Shown here: piece after piece, positions 1-9,232 of the stretch
Layout of the letters: each line of letters starts with the position of its first letter
Position numbering within the stretch: position 1 is the first letter of the stretch
Assembly (NCBI RefSeq): GCF_019285775.1
Contig: NZ_CP079105.1
Location: 1,674,001-1,738,000, forward strand
From: Skermania piniformis
Lineage (GTDB): Bacteria > Actinomycetota > Actinomycetes > Mycobacteriales > Mycobacteriaceae
Direction: 5' to 3'
DNA: 64,000 nt
Translations under genes and position numbers: made by a program
The notes under the pieces: model-generated
What the model was told of the DNA's origin: nothing
Database searches by the model: none
Seen by the model: the letters and a program-made list of their open reading frames with translations, nothing else

Positions 1-1252
1 TCGAGCCGAATGCCGCCACCAAGCGCGGGACCACCAGTTCTCGTTGCCATGCCCGGGCCCCGCCTGCCCGCAAGTATTCGTCGACGGCCTCGGCCCGGGC
101 CAGATCGCCGGACCGGACGCCGTCCCAGCACAGTCGGCGCAGCAGGTCGGGAACGAGCAGGTTCTCGGTCGGGATCCGGACCTGCTCGCTCAACCCGGTC
201 ATGGCCGCGCGTGCGGCGGTCAGTCGATCTGCCGCTTCCGGGTTGCGCCGGGCCCAACGGTTCGGCGGTGGCGGCCCGTCGAAAGGTTGGCTGGCCGGCG
301 GTAGTTCCTCGGTCGGCAACGCCCGCGCCCGCTCGATGGCATCGAGCCAGGTGCGAGAGAGCCGGCGCTGCCGGGGCCCACCGAACACCGACAGTCGCCG
401 AAGCTCGTCGACGGTGCTCGGGACGACGGATGCCGCCGCGACGATCGCGGCGTCCGGCAGTATCCGGCCCGGCGCGATGTCTCGGTTGCGGGCGAGGTTG
501 TCGCGGGTCGTCCAGAGCTCGCGCACGACGGCCAGTTGCCGCGGCCGGCGCAACGTATGGATCTGCGAGGTGCGTCGCCACCGGTCGGTCCGCGGCGTCG
601 ATCGGGTGGCGGTCCGGATGTACTCGAACTCCTCCGCTGCCCAATCGGTCTTACCCTGGGCCGAGAGTTCGGCGGCAATCGCATCCCGGAGCTCCGGGAG
701 CAGTTCGACGTCCAGGGCGGCGTAGTTCAGCCAAGCGTCGGGCAGCGGGCGCTTGGACCAGTCGGCAGCGCCGTGCCCCTTCGCCAGACCGAACCCCAAC
801 AGGCGCTCCACCATCGCGGCCAGCCCGACCCGCTCGAAACCGGCCAGCCGCCCGGCTAGCTCGGTGTCGTACAGCCGCATCGGGGTCAGACCGAGGTCGG
901 CCAGGCCGGGTAGGTCCTGGTCGGCGGCATGGAGCGTCCAATCCAGGTCGTTGACCACGGCGATCAGTGGGTCGAGCTCGGCGGCGACCGGGATCGGGTC
1001 GATGAGAACGGTTCCGGCGTCGCGTCGCCGCAGCTGGATCAGGTAAGCGCGGGGGGAGTAGCGGAAGCCGGAGGCCCGCTCGGCGTCCACGGCGAGCGGG
1101 CCGGTGCCGGCGGCGAGCTGATCGGCCGCCTTGCGCACCCCGTCGGCGGTATCCACCACCGGCGGCACCCCCGCTACGGGAGCGGCAAGCAGCGGAACTG
1201 GAGTGGGTTCCGGCGCGTCGGCCGAACCGGCCGTCGCGCCGAACTCTGACAT
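1..1252 (-). CDS. rnd: Ribonuclease D (HRDC domain), C-terminus cut by window edge
   Basis: 3'-5' exoribonuclease of the DEDDy class acting on tRNA and other structured RNA 3' ends. The frame opens at the ATG at 1252 and stays open to base 2, giving 417 residues without a stop, so only a short C-terminus is missing. Exo I is VDAE (D56, E58). Exo II is around NDLDWTLHAADQDL (residues 101-114). Exo III is Y177 with D181 (NYAALDVELLPEL). An HRDC helical domain follows at about 230-290 (RPRQLAVVRELW and following). It is the orthologue of M. tuberculosis Rv2681. In that species it sits next to the DUF3000 gene (Rv2680); here the two are separated by an exopolysaccharide locus. Same strand as the downstream-lying WS/DGAT. 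Confidence 0.9.
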   Translation of the reverse strand, partial: MSEFGATAGSADAPEPTPVPLLAAPVAGVPPVVDTADGVRKAADQLAAGTGPLAVDAERASGFRYSPRAYLIQLRRRDAGTVLIDPIPVAAELDPLIAVVNDLDWTLHAADQDLPGLADLGLTPMRLYDTELAGRLAGFERVGLAAMVERLLGFGLAKGHGAADWSKRPLPDAWLNYAALDVELLPELRDAIAAELSAQGKTDWAAEEFEYIRTATRSTPRTDRWRRTSQIHTLRRPRQLAVVRELWTTRDNLARNRDIAPGRILPDAAIVAAASVVPSTVDELRRLSVFGGPRQRRLSRTWLDAIERARALPTEELPPASQPFDGPPPPNRWARRNPEAADRLTAARAAMTGLSEQVRIPTENLLVPDLLRRLCWDGVRSGDLARAEAVDEYLRAGGARAWQRELVVPRLVAAFGS

Positions 1253-1351
1253 ACCCGCACCTTACGTGCGGTTCTGCCCCGGAGTGGTCATGTCCTCGGC
1301 GCGTTTTTCCGAAGGATGCGGTCGCGGGCCGCGTCGCATCCCCGGCGGTGG

Positions 1352-2755
1352 TCAGTTCGCCGCGGCCGCCAGCTCGTCGAGCCCGTGCTGAAAATCGTCG
1401 ACCAGCGACCACAGGTCCGGCACCAGATCTTGGCAGGCGATCAAGCCGACGTTGAGCCGATCCTCCAGCGACATCACCGTGACGTTGAGTCCCGCACCGT
1501 GGAACACCGGACCGAGCGGGTACATCGCCGTGATGTGCGCGCCCAGGAAGTAGAGCGGGACCGGCGGACCCGGCACATTGGATACCACCAGGTTGTGGAT
1601 GACCGGATGTCGTTCGGCCAGCCGCAGATCGGCGTATACCCGCATCGCGGTGCCGAACACCGCCGGGCCGGAGAACTGCGCCCAGTCCTGCAGCAGGGTC
1701 GCGCCGATCGCGTTGTTGTGCAGCTTCGCCACGTCGTTTGCCTCGGCGCCGGCCCGCAGCCGTTCGGCCGGATCGGCGATATCGCTGCGCAATTGGGTGA
1801 ACATTGCGGAGACCTGATTGGTGCCGGGGCGGTCCGAGCTCGCGTGTACCGACACCGGCACCATCGCGACCAGCGAGGTGTCCGGGAGCTCGTCTCGCTC
1901 GGCGAGGTAGCTCCGCAGCGCGCTGGCCACCAGGGTGAGCACCACATCGTTGACCTTCACCCCGAACGCGTTCTTCACCTGCTTGACCGTGTTCAGGTCG
2001 AGTTGGGTGTAGGCGATGATCCGGCGGCGGGTGATGTTGGCGTTGAACGGTAGTCGAGGTGCGGTGAACGGCGCCGGCATCGCCGCGCCGCGCCGCGCGC
2101 GGCTGATCCAACCGGTCAGCAGCGGTGTGGCCGACGGCAGCAGCCGAGCGAGCTCCAGTGGGCGGCGAACGAAACCGGCGAGCCCGCCGAGCGCGATCGC
2201 CAGATCGCCGCCGTCGCCGGCACTGTTCGTTGCGGTTCCGTTGTCCGTTGCGGACGAAGGAGATTCGTCGGGAGTGAGGCCGCACAGTCGCGACATCAAG
2301 TTGGCACCGGTCACCCCGTCCGCCCCGGCGTGATGCATCTTCGCCATCACCGCGATCTTCCCGTCCGGCAGGCCCTCGATCACCCACATCTCCCACAGCG
2401 GCCGGGTCCGGTCCAACGGTTGGCCGGCCAGGTGCCCGTAGAGCTCGGCGAGTTCGGCCCGGCCGCCGGGTTCGGGTACGGCGATCCGGTGCAGATGCCG
2501 GTCGATGTCGAAATCGGGATCGTCGACCCACACCGGGTGATCGAGATTGAACCGGTTGTCCCGCAACGTTCGCCGAAACTCGGGCATGCTCCGCACGCGC
2601 CGGTCGAGCTCGGCCGAGAGCGCGGCGAACGAGTATCCGCCGGGGATGGTGGACGGGTCCAACTCGATCAACCCGGATACGTGCAGCAGCTGCGCCGGGG
2701 TTTCGAGGTAGAGAAAACTTGCATCCAGCCCGCTGAGCCGCTCCATGTCGGCCAT
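1352..2755 (-). CDS. Wax ester synthase / diacylglycerol acyltransferase (WS/DGAT)
   Basis: Acyl-CoA:alcohol/diacylglycerol O-acyltransferase making storage wax esters or triacylglycerol, usually at the membrane or lipid-body surface. The 467-residue length is typical. The N-terminus (MERLSGLDASFLY, LHVSGL) is classic for the family. The catalytic HHxxxDG motif is HHAGADG at residues 141-147. The C-terminal half has the usual NVPGPP and LNVTVMS blocks. The start could be the Met at 2755 or the one three codons later. Two further acyltransferase genes lie nearby (2813 and 16636), but this one is the only canonical WS/DGAT. The substrate (wax ester or TAG) cannot be told from the sequence. Confidence 0.92.
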   Translation of the reverse strand: MADMERLSGLDASFLYLETPAQLLHVSGLIELDPSTIPGGYSFAALSAELDRRVRSMPEFRRTLRDNRFNLDHPVWVDDPDFDIDRHLHRIAVPEPGGRAELAELYGHLAGQPLDRTRPLWEMWVIEGLPDGKIAVMAKMHHAGADGVTGANLMSRLCGLTPDESPSSATDNGTATNSAGDGGDLAIALGGLAGFVRRPLELARLLPSATPLLTGWISRARRGAAMPAPFTAPRLPFNANITRRRIIAYTQLDLNTVKQVKNAFGVKVNDVVLTLVASALRSYLAERDELPDTSLVAMVPVSVHASSDRPGTNQVSAMFTQLRSDIADPAERLRAGAEANDVAKLHNNAIGATLLQDWAQFSGPAVFGTAMRVYADLRLAERHPVIHNLVVSNVPGPPVPLYFLGAHITAMYPLGPVFHGAGLNVTVMSLEDRLNVGLIACQDLVPDLWSLVDDFQHGLDELAAAAN

Positions 2756-2812
2756 CCTAGCCGGGGCGGGACACCCGCTCGCCGAACGTGTTCTGGTCGG
2801 CCGGGTGGGTAC

Positions 2813-3331
2813 TCAGCCGCGCCGCGCCGCGAGCGTCCAGCGTGCTCGGTGCCGTTCCCAGGCGTCCTCGGCGGTGCCGAGCACCCGAGCCGGATTTCCC
2901 GCGACGACCGTGCCGTCGGCGACATCGGCGGTGACCACCGAGCCGGCGCCGACGATCGCCCCGGTACCGACCGTGACACCGGGCATCACCACCGCGCGGA
3001 TGCCGATGAAGGCGTAGGCGCCGATCCGGATCGGCGCCTTCGTCGAATACTCCATCTCCGGAGGCGCGATCCCGGCGCGGTCGGTGTAGCGGTCCAAGGA
3101 GAAGTCGTGGGTCAGCAGGACCACGTTCTCGGACAGCACGCAGCGAAAGCCCAGCGTGAGGATGCCGGGTTCCTTGCAGTCCAGATAGACGCTGGGGGCC
3201 ACCCACAGTGGCGGACCCTCCACGGTGACGCCGGCCGACCGCAGGATTGCGGTTGTCGCCTGCATATAACGGCGCTGGTTCCGAGCGTCCAGCGGACGGA
3301 GCAACGGGAGCGCCTTCAGCAAAGTGGGCAT
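2813..3331 (-). CDS. Left-handed beta-helix acetyltransferase (CysE/LacA/NodL type)
   Basis: Predicted acetyl-CoA-dependent O-acetyltransferase of 172 residues. Hexapeptide repeats run from about residue 45 to 145 (IRIGAYAFIGIRAVVMPGVTVGTG, then VGAGSVVTADV), followed by the usual GNPARVLG tail. It is divergent from the priming transferase gene at 3466, so it probably decorates the exopolysaccharide or a precursor sugar. The N-terminus (about 40 residues) is helical and poorly conserved. The short length and the single LbH domain fit maltose/serine acetyltransferase-like enzymes; the acceptor is unknown. Confidence 0.8.
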   Translation of the reverse strand: MPTLLKALPLLRPLDARNQRRYMQATTAILRSAGVTVEGPPLWVAPSVYLDCKEPGILTLGFRCVLSENVVLLTHDFSLDRYTDRAGIAPPEMEYSTKAPIRIGAYAFIGIRAVVMPGVTVGTGAIVGAGSVVTADVADGTVVAGNPARVLGTAEDAWERHRARWTLAARRG

Positions 3332-3404
3332 TTGCTGGAGTGTAACGACACTTCCCGGGGATGCAGCGTAACCAAACCGGTAAACAAAGTATCGAAGTGC
3401 GTCG

Positions 3405-3410
3405 TATGAT
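3405..3410 (+). promoter_or_regulatory. Candidate -10 element for the exopolysaccharide locus
   Basis: TATGAT lies 55 bases before the ATG of the priming transferase, in the 134-base divergent gap 3332-3465. No convincing -35 is visible. A GGAG ribosome binding site is at 3454-3457, eight bases before the start. Confidence 0.4.
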
Positions 3411-3465
3411 CAATTCCGACCAGTCGCACGACTCTCGGCACTTTCGATGACTTGGAGTTCGCTGC

Positions 3466-4980
3466 ATGACGATCGACGCTGCGCCTGAGCGCGCCAAAAA
3501 TAGCTCGACGGTTGCTGACACACAGTCGATACCGCCGACCGCTCCATCTGTTTCCGCTGCCGACCGATGGAAGGGTAACTACCGCTCGGCCGTTCTGCTG
3601 ACCGACACGCTGGTGGTGACGGCGGCTGCGTTGCTGGCCACCGAGTTGCGGTTCGGTGGCGCCGACGCCCCGGACGTGGGGCCGGTGGCGGTGACCGGCT
3701 TTTCCCTGGGTTTGGTGTCGTTGTGGTCGGCCTACCTCGTGCTGGCTCGCACCCGACACACCGGAGTCGCCGGGCATGGCATCGACGAGTATCGCCGAAT
3801 CGTGGTAGCCACCGGATGGCTCGTCGCCACCTTGGCTGCGGTGGGTCTGCTGCTGGACGTGGCCACGGCGCGCAGCTATCTGGTCGTCGCGGTGCCGGTG
3901 GGGCTGACCGGGCTGTTGTTGAGCCGGCGGCAATGGCGACGCTGGCTCGCCCGGCAACGAGCGCACGGCCGATTCACCAGCTCGGTGCTGGTGATCGGCG
4001 GTCCGACCGCCGTCGAACCGATCAGCACCCGGTTCGATGCTTCACCCGGGCTCGGATATCAGGTGGTCGGGGTGTGTATACCCGGCTACCGCGGTGGGGC
4101 GGGTGACAGTCTCACCGTCGCCGGCCGTCGGATGCCGATCCTCGGCGACGAGAACGCGGTGGAGTCGGCGATCCGCAGTTGCGGTGCCACCACGGTGGCA
4201 GTCGCCGGCATCGACTGTCTGGACCCGGTGACGATGCGCCGACTGGTCTGGCAGCTGGAACGGTTGGGCGTCGATCTGGTGGTGGCTCCCGGGGTACTGG
4301 ATGTGGCCGGACCACGACTGTCGTTCCGGCTGGTGGACAACTTGGCGATGCTGCACGTCGGCCGGGCGCCACGGTCCGGTCCGTCGGTCCTCGGTAAGCG
4401 GCTGTTCGACCTCGTCGTGGCGACGGTGGCCGGGCTGGCTTTCCTGCCGGTCGTGCTGGTCGCCGCGGCCGCCGTCAAGCTCGGTGACCCTGGCCCGGTG
4501 TTCTATCGACAGGAACGGGTAGGATTGCGCGGCAAGCGGTTCCGGGTGTGGAAGCTGCGCACCATGGTGGTCGGCGCGGACCGGTTGCCGGCCGGGCCGG
4601 GGGGTCCGTTGGCAACCGCGTCGGTGTTCCACAAGTGTGCCGACGATGTCCGGGTGACCCGGGTCGGACGGGTGCTACGCCGCACCAGCATCGACGAGCT
4701 GCCCCAGCTCCTGAATGTTCTGGTCGGCCAGATGAGCCTGGTCGGTCCGCGCCCGTTGCTGCCCGGCGAGGGTGCCGGGATCGAAAGTTTCGTCGAGCGG
4801 CGGGGATTGGTCCGCCCGGGGATGACCGGTCTCTGGCAGGTGTCCGGGCGATCCGATCTGGCCGAGGCCGAGCGGATCCGGCTGGACAACTACTACATCG
4901 ACAACTGGTCGATGCTGCAGGATCTGGCGATCGTCTGCCGGACTGCCCGGGCGGTGGTGAAATCCCATGGCGCGTACTGA
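3466..4980 (+). CDS. Exopolysaccharide polyprenyl-phosphate sugar-1-phosphate transferase
   Basis: Priming enzyme that moves a hexose-1-phosphate from a nucleotide sugar onto undecaprenyl/decaprenyl phosphate, starting the repeat unit at the inner face of the membrane. The protein has 504 residues. Four to five N-terminal membrane segments span about residues 38-150. A CoA-binding-like Rossmann section covers about 165-290 (VLVIGG). The bacterial sugar transferase core starts at about residue 311 ([13 protein letters not shown]), with [42 protein letters not shown] and [18 protein letters not shown]. It is the WbaP/Wca-type polyisoprenyl glycosylphosphotransferase. The next gene's start overlaps its end by 14 bases, so the pair is translationally coupled. 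Confidence 0.93.
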   Translation: MTIDAAPERAKNSSTVADTQSIPPTAPSVSAADRWKGNYRSAVLLTDTLVVTAAALLATELRFGGADAPDVGPVAVTGFSLGLVSLWSAYLVLARTRHTGVAGHGIDEYRRIVVATGWLVATLAAVGLLLDVATARSYLVVAVPVGLTGLLLSRRQWRRWLARQRAHGRFTSSVLVIGGPTAVEPISTRFDASPGLGYQVVGVCIPGYRGGAGDSLTVAGRRMPILGDENAVESAIRSCGATTVAVAGIDCLDPVTMRRLVWQLERLGVDLVVAPGVLDVAGPRLSFRLVDNLAMLHVGRAPRSGPSVLGKRLFDLVVATVAGLAFLPVVLVAAAAVKLGDPGPVFYRQERVGLRGKRFRVWKLRTMVVGADRLPAGPGGPLATASVFHKCADDVRVTRVGRVLRRTSIDELPQLLNVLVGQMSLVGPRPLLPGEGAGIESFVERRGLVRPGMTGLWQVSGRSDLAEAERIRLDNYYIDNWSMLQDLAIVCRTARAVVKSHGAY

Positions 4981-6457
4981 AATCGATGGAATGCCGGACC
5001 TTGCCGGGCTGCGGGTGGGGGTGGTCGCCGGTCATTACGCGCCGGAGACCACCGGCAGCGCCCCGTACAACGTGGCGCTGGTCGAGGCATTGACCGCGGC
5101 CGGCGTCGAGGTGGAGCTGATCACCGGGGTTCCACACTACCCCCAGTGGACCGTGCGTGAGCCGCGGTATCGGCGTGGCGTGCGCTGGCGCGAGACCGAC
5201 GGAGCAGTCCGGATCACCCGGGTTCGCCATGCCGTGCCGGCCCGGCCCGACCTGCGCGGGCGCGCTCGGCAGGAGCTCAGCTTCGCCGCGCTCGCCGCGC
5301 CGCATGTCGCGGCCAGCCGCGCCGACGTGCTGATCGCGGTGACGCCGCTGCTGTCCGCGCCGGTCGCCGCGTTCGCCGGCCGCCGGGGCCGGCCGCTGGC
5401 CATGATCGTGCACGATCTGACCGGCAATGCCGCGCACCAGTCCGGCACCACGGGCGGCCGGGCCGGACAGGCGGTCGCGGCGGTGGAGTACCGGATGACC
5501 CGACGTGCCGACCTGGTCGGCGTGATCACCCGACGGTTCCGGGACGTGCTCGTCGGCGAGGGTGGCGTCGACCCGGCCCGGATCGTCGACCTGCGGTTGT
5601 TCAGCCATATCGCCGGCACCGACCGGAGCCGGGCGCAGGCGCGTGCGGAGCTCGGCTGGCCCGATACCGGATATCTCGTCGTGCACACCGGGAACCAGGG
5701 GATGAAGCAGGGCCTGGAAGCCGTCGTCGAGGCGGCCCGGATCGTCGACCGGCAACAGCTCGACGTCACCTTCGTCATGGTCGGCGACGGCAATCAGCGC
5801 TCGGCGCTGGAGGGGGCCGGACGTGGGCTGCGCAGCCTGCGGTTCGTCGACCCGGTCGATGCCGAGCGCTATCCGCTGGTGTTGGCGGCCGCCGACGTAC
5901 TGCTGGTGCACGAGCGGCCCGGGCTGATGGAGAGCTCGTTGCCGAGCAAGCTCACCTCCTACACCACGGTCGCCCGGCCGATCCTCGCCGCGGTCGAACC
6001 GGGCGGCATCACCCACGACGCACTCGACGAGTTCGGCGCGGCGCTGTGTGTGCCGCCCGGCTCACCGGAGGCGCTGGTGGCCGGGGTGCGGCGGTTGCGC
6101 GCGGAACCGTCGCTGGCGCAGCACGCCGTCGCGGGTGCGGCCGCGCTGCGTCGGGCGCGGTTCGACGCGGCCGCCGGCCACGCCGAGTTCCGGACCCTCG
6201 CCCGGCGGCTCGCTGCGGTCGGCACGCCGATCTATCAGCCGGGGTACGCCGAGCAGATCCGGCAGGACCTGGGCCAGCAACACGGCGCCGGCGGCGGCGA
6301 GGACCACACCGGTCGCGCCGAACCGGTCCGCGGCCAGGCCGCCGCCGACCACTCCGAGCAAACCCATCGCCAACACGCACCAGGCTTGCCAGCGCAGCTC
6401 GGCTGGGGCGGTGAGCAGCATCCCGGACGGGAGGTGTATGCACTGCGTGAGCAGTAG
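4967..6457 (+). CDS. Glycosyltransferase family 4 (WcaI-like), unusual C-terminal read-through
   Basis: Retaining GT-B glycosyltransferase that extends the lipid-linked repeat unit. The N-terminal domain starts LRVGVVAGHYAPETTG. The donor-site region reads RPGLMESSLPSKLTSY, close to the colanic-acid WcaI type. Family members end about where this protein reads RTLARRLAAVG, near residue 420 (base 6230). The open frame then continues for about 75 residues of Gly/His/Gln-rich sequence to 6457, wholly antisense to the flippase gene. That tail looks non-domain and is probably a lost stop or an assembly frameshift. The body of the gene is secure; the end is not. Confidence 0.85.
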   Translation: MARTEIDGMPDLAGLRVGVVAGHYAPETTGSAPYNVALVEALTAAGVEVELITGVPHYPQWTVREPRYRRGVRWRETDGAVRITRVRHAVPARPDLRGRARQELSFAALAAPHVAASRADVLIAVTPLLSAPVAAFAGRRGRPLAMIVHDLTGNAAHQSGTTGGRAGQAVAAVEYRMTRRADLVGVITRRFRDVLVGEGGVDPARIVDLRLFSHIAGTDRSRAQARAELGWPDTGYLVVHTGNQGMKQGLEAVVEAARIVDRQQLDVTFVMVGDGNQRSALEGAGRGLRSLRFVDPVDAERYPLVLAAADVLLVHERPGLMESSLPSKLTSYTTVARPILAAVEPGGITHDALDEFGAALCVPPGSPEALVAGVRRLRAEPSLAQHAVAGAAALRRARFDAAAGHAEFRTLARRLAAVGTPIYQPGYAEQIRQDLGQQHGAGGGEDHTGRAEPVRGQAAADHSEQTHRQHAPGLPAQLGWGGEQHPGREVYALREQ

Positions 6458-7561
6458 CAGCCCGAAAGCCGTTGCCAGGCCCGCAGATACGGTGATCTGG
6501 CCGCGACCGAGCAGGTCGGCCGCGGGCGGGCCGCCGGCCGCGAGCAGCACCGCCGCCGGCACGGCCGCACCGGCGAAGCCGAGTACCGCGCGGCGCCACA
6601 GCGTCACCGTTGCCCCGGTGTCGTTGCGGCGCTTGACGAACACCGGCCAGAACGCCATTCCGGCGGTGGCGAACACCGACCAGGTCAGGGCGTAGATCTG
6701 CGCCATCAGCGCATACCGGGACAACTCGTCGGGGGTACTCAGGTGCGCGAGGAGCAGGCGATGGCTCTGCAGGCCCAGCGGTAGCCCGATGCCGATCAGG
6801 AACATCCAGGCCGAGCCGGCGAGGAGTCGGCTACCCGCGGGTACCGGCGCGGGTGCACGCAGCACCGCCGGTCGCAACCCGGTCAGCCGGAGCGCGACCA
6901 CCGTTGCCACCAGGTTCCCGGCCAGGGCGCCCGCCGGTCCGGCGACGGCGAACCAGATCCCGGACACGCCCGCCGCGGCCAGTGCCAGGGTGGCGGTCAA
7001 CCCGGCGATCGAGTTCAGCATCAGGATCGCCACGGCCAGCTGGTTGCGGTCGATACCGATCAGGATGCGCGTGCCCAGTCCCGCGGGGATGGTCGCGGCA
7101 AACAGGCACAGCGCCACGGTGATCGCCCACCGGTCGGCCGGCGAGGTGGTCAGCCCGATCACCTGGTGCCAACCGTCGGCCACGCCGAGGGTGAGCGCGA
7201 GTCCGGCGACCGCAGCGCCCACCACGCCGAGCACGCCCAGCGCGCGGCGGATGGTCGCGCGGGCCACCGGGTCGGCGGCGAGTGGGCCCGGCCGGGCGCT
7301 GACGGTCGTCACGGCGGCGCCGATGCCGAGGTCGGCGAACGGGAACAGCAGGCCGACCGTCGCGATCAGGGTGACCACGCCGAAGATCGCCGGACCGGTG
7401 TGCGATACCACCACCGCGGTGTTGGCCAGGCCGGCGACCGCCACCACGGGCGTGCCGGCGATGCGGATCAGCGTGCCGTAAAGCACCGCCCGGCGCTCGC
7501 CGGAGCTGAGTTCGCCGCCGGATTCGCCGGTCGTGCGCGCGTCGGCCGGCCGGTCAGCCAC
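6062..7561 (-). CDS. Wzx-type polysaccharide flippase (MOP/oligosaccharide flippase)
   Basis: Multi-pass exporter that flips the lipid-linked repeat unit to the outer membrane leaflet. About 12-14 hydrophobic segments run from residue 30 to 440. GTG at 7561 overlaps the upstream gene's stop (GTGGCTGA), so I prefer it to the ATG at 7603, which lies 50 bases inside that gene. The transmembrane part ends near VLPDLLGVPRLI. The frame then carries on for about 55 charged residues antisense to the GT4 gene. Tandem stops (TGA TAG at 6232-6237 on this strand) lie one frame away exactly at the expected end, so a single-base shift here would restore a normal C-terminus. Confidence 0.85.
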   Translation of the reverse strand: MADRPADARTTGESGGELSSGERRAVLYGTLIRIAGTPVVAVAGLANTAVVVSHTGPAIFGVVTLIATVGLLFPFADLGIGAAVTTVSARPGPLAADPVARATIRRALGVLGVVGAAVAGLALTLGVADGWHQVIGLTTSPADRWAITVALCLFAATIPAGLGTRILIGIDRNQLAVAILMLNSIAGLTATLALAAAGVSGIWFAVAGPAGALAGNLVATVVALRLTGLRPAVLRAPAPVPAGSRLLAGSAWMFLIGIGLPLGLQSHRLLLAHLSTPDELSRYALMAQIYALTWSVFATAGMAFWPVFVKRRNDTGATVTLWRRAVLGFAGAAVPAAVLLAAGGPPAADLLGRGQITVSAGLATAFGLLLLTQCIHLPSGMLLTAPAELRWQAWCVLAMGLLGVVGGGLAADRFGATGVVLAAAGAVLLAQVLPDLLGVPRLIDRRADRSEPPGEGPELGVAGGRVEPRPTQRGRTRDGVLRQRRFRAQPPHPGHQRLR

Positions 7562-8327
7562 GGACCTGGATCGCGGTCCGGGTCCGGTGGTAATACTCCG
7601 CACAGCGCGATTCGACCCGGGCCACGGCCCGGCTGCCGTGCGGGTAGTAGCCGATCACATCCCAGGCGCGGCGCAGGTCGGCGAAGTTGTACTTGATCGC
7701 ACGGGTGGAGCCGGCGCCGGTGGTGTCGAAGTCGCAGAGAATCCGGTCCAGCACCACCGGCGGTTGCAGCAGCGCCGCGCCGAACAGGTACAGCTGGTCG
7801 GCGGCGAGCCCGAACTGCTCGTCGTACGGACCGAGTCGGTCGGCGATGTCGGCACCGACGAACGTCGCCTGGTGCGGGATCACCGCACGTCCGGCGAGAA
7901 ATCGCGCCCGGTCGAACGGTACGGCGCCCAACGTGCCGATCGGTTGTCCATCCGCGTCGACCAGCCGGCAGCGGCCGTACCCCCAGCGGGTCCGGGGCCG
8001 GTCGAGCCGCCGCCGCACCGCCTCCACCACGTCGGGGTCGGCGAACCGGTCACCGCTGTGCAGCAACCAGATCAGGTCACCGGTGGCCCGGGCGATGCCC
8101 TGATTCATCGCGTCGTACCGGCCCCGGTCCGGTGCCGAACGCCAGTAGGCCGGTTGCGGATCCAGCCCGGCCAGATAGTCGGCGACGGCGGGACCGGAGC
8201 CGCCGTCGATGACGATGTGCTCGATCTCGGCACTCGTCCGTTGGGCCCGCACGCTGGCGACCGTGCCGCGCAGCCCGGGCAGATCCCGGTAGCTGATGGT
8301 GATCACCGACACCCGCGGCGAGCTCAT
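7554..8327 (-). CDS. Glycosyltransferase family 2 (GT-A), WcaA-like
   Basis: Inverting GT-A glycosyltransferase of 257 residues. It begins MSSPRVSVITISYRDLPGL, the usual nucleotide-binding strand. DGGSGPA, then SAPDRGRYDAMNQGIARATGDLIWLLHSGDRF, give the acidic donor/metal site. These match GT2 enzymes of colanic-acid-type loci. The start at 8327 overlaps the previous stop as ATGA, so it is co-translated with the upstream GT2. It probably adds one sugar of the repeat unit; the sugar is unknown. Confidence 0.88.
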   Translation of the reverse strand: MSSPRVSVITISYRDLPGLRGTVASVRAQRTSAEIEHIVIDGGSGPAVADYLAGLDPQPAYWRSAPDRGRYDAMNQGIARATGDLIWLLHSGDRFADPDVVEAVRRRLDRPRTRWGYGRCRLVDADGQPIGTLGAVPFDRARFLAGRAVIPHQATFVGADIADRLGPYDEQFGLAADQLYLFGAALLQPPVVLDRILCDFDTTGAGSTRAIKYNFADLRRAWDVIGYYPHGSRAVARVESRCAEYYHRTRTAIQVRG

Positions 8328-9232
8328 CGGGTCCACCCGCCGCGGCGGACGGCGCGCGGCACCCCGGCAGCCGCGTAGAGCAGCGCGGCCGGGCCGGGCC
8401 GCCCGCACCGCAGTCCGGTCCCGGTGGCGCGCAGCACCCCGGTCGGCGAGCCGGCCGCGACTGCGGCCGCGACCGGACCGGTCAGGAAGTAGTCGCCGCG
8501 GGTACGCCGGGGAGCGTCGGTGAGGTGGCGGCGTCCCCAGGCCAGGTAGTCGGTGGTCCGGTCGGCGCTGTTGCGGGATTGCGAGCCGGCGGTGAGGTGA
8601 TACCGCACGAGCGGGTCCGGCAGCTGCACGATCGCTACCCCGGCCAGCGCGGCGCGTACGTCGAGCAGCCAGCGGATATCGTCGTGCACCGCGCCGGCCG
8701 GGTCGTTCCAGCGGACCTGCCGCGCCAGCTCGACCGGGAAGCACAGCGTCGAGGTCTGCAGCGTTGCGCCGCCGAAGCGGGGCGAGTGGAACCGGAACAG
8801 GTAGTCCGGTACCGATTCGTCCGGCCGGATCGGTCGGCGCGGCCAGATCGCGCTGCCGTCCGGACCGACCGCCTCGACCCCGCACGAGGCGATCCACGGC
8901 GTGTCGGGCTGCTGCACCACGGCGTCGACGTGCGCGAACTGCCGGGCCAGTTTCTCCGGCAGCCACTCGTCGTCGTCGTCGAGCAGGGCGATCACCGTCC
9001 CGGCGGCGGCGTCGATACCGAACTGCCGGGCCCGGCTGCTGCCCAGGCGACGCGGCGGGCGGACCAGCCGGACCCGGTGATCGGCCGGCAGTTCGACCGG
9101 CTGCGTGGTATCCGCGACGACCAGGACTTCGGCGACCGGGTGGGTCTGGGCCAGTGCCGAGGCCACCGCCCGGCCCAGCTCCGTCCGACCGACGGTCGGG
9201 ACCACCACGCTCACCACCGGTTCCGGGATCAT
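8324..9232 (-). CDS. Glycosyltransferase family 2 (GT-A)
   Basis: Second GT2 enzyme, 302 residues, starting MIPEPVVSVVVPTVGRTELGRAV. The metal/donor motif is the acidic run LLDDDDEWLPEKLARQF at about residues 86-102, followed by the acceptor-side DDIRWLLDVRAAL. It shares ATGA junctions with both neighbours (9232 and 8327), so polymerase/ligase, GT2, GT2 and flippase form one minus-strand operon. The C-terminal 60 residues are less conserved. Role: another sugar of the repeat unit. Confidence 0.87.
   Translation of the reverse strand: MIPEPVVSVVVPTVGRTELGRAVASALAQTHPVAEVLVVADTTQPVELPADHRVRLVRPPRRLGSSRARQFGIDAAAGTVIALLDDDDEWLPEKLARQFAHVDAVVQQPDTPWIASCGVEAVGPDGSAIWPRRPIRPDESVPDYLFRFHSPRFGGATLQTSTLCFPVELARQVRWNDPAGAVHDDIRWLLDVRAALAGVAIVQLPDPLVRYHLTAGSQSRNSADRTTDYLAWGRRHLTDAPRRTRGDYFLTGPVAAAVAAGSPTGVLRATGTGLRCGRPGPAALLYAAAGVPRAVRRGGWTR

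Noticed and set aside
651-2531. Long minus-strand frame of 626 codons
   Set aside because: Arg/Gly/Pro-rich shadow of the WS/DGAT and RNase D genes in another frame; no domain.
4475-6016. Minus-strand frame of 513 codons opposite priming and GT4 genes
   Set aside because: His/Gln/Arg-rich composition typical of antisense high-GC frames; the plus-strand genes have clear domains.
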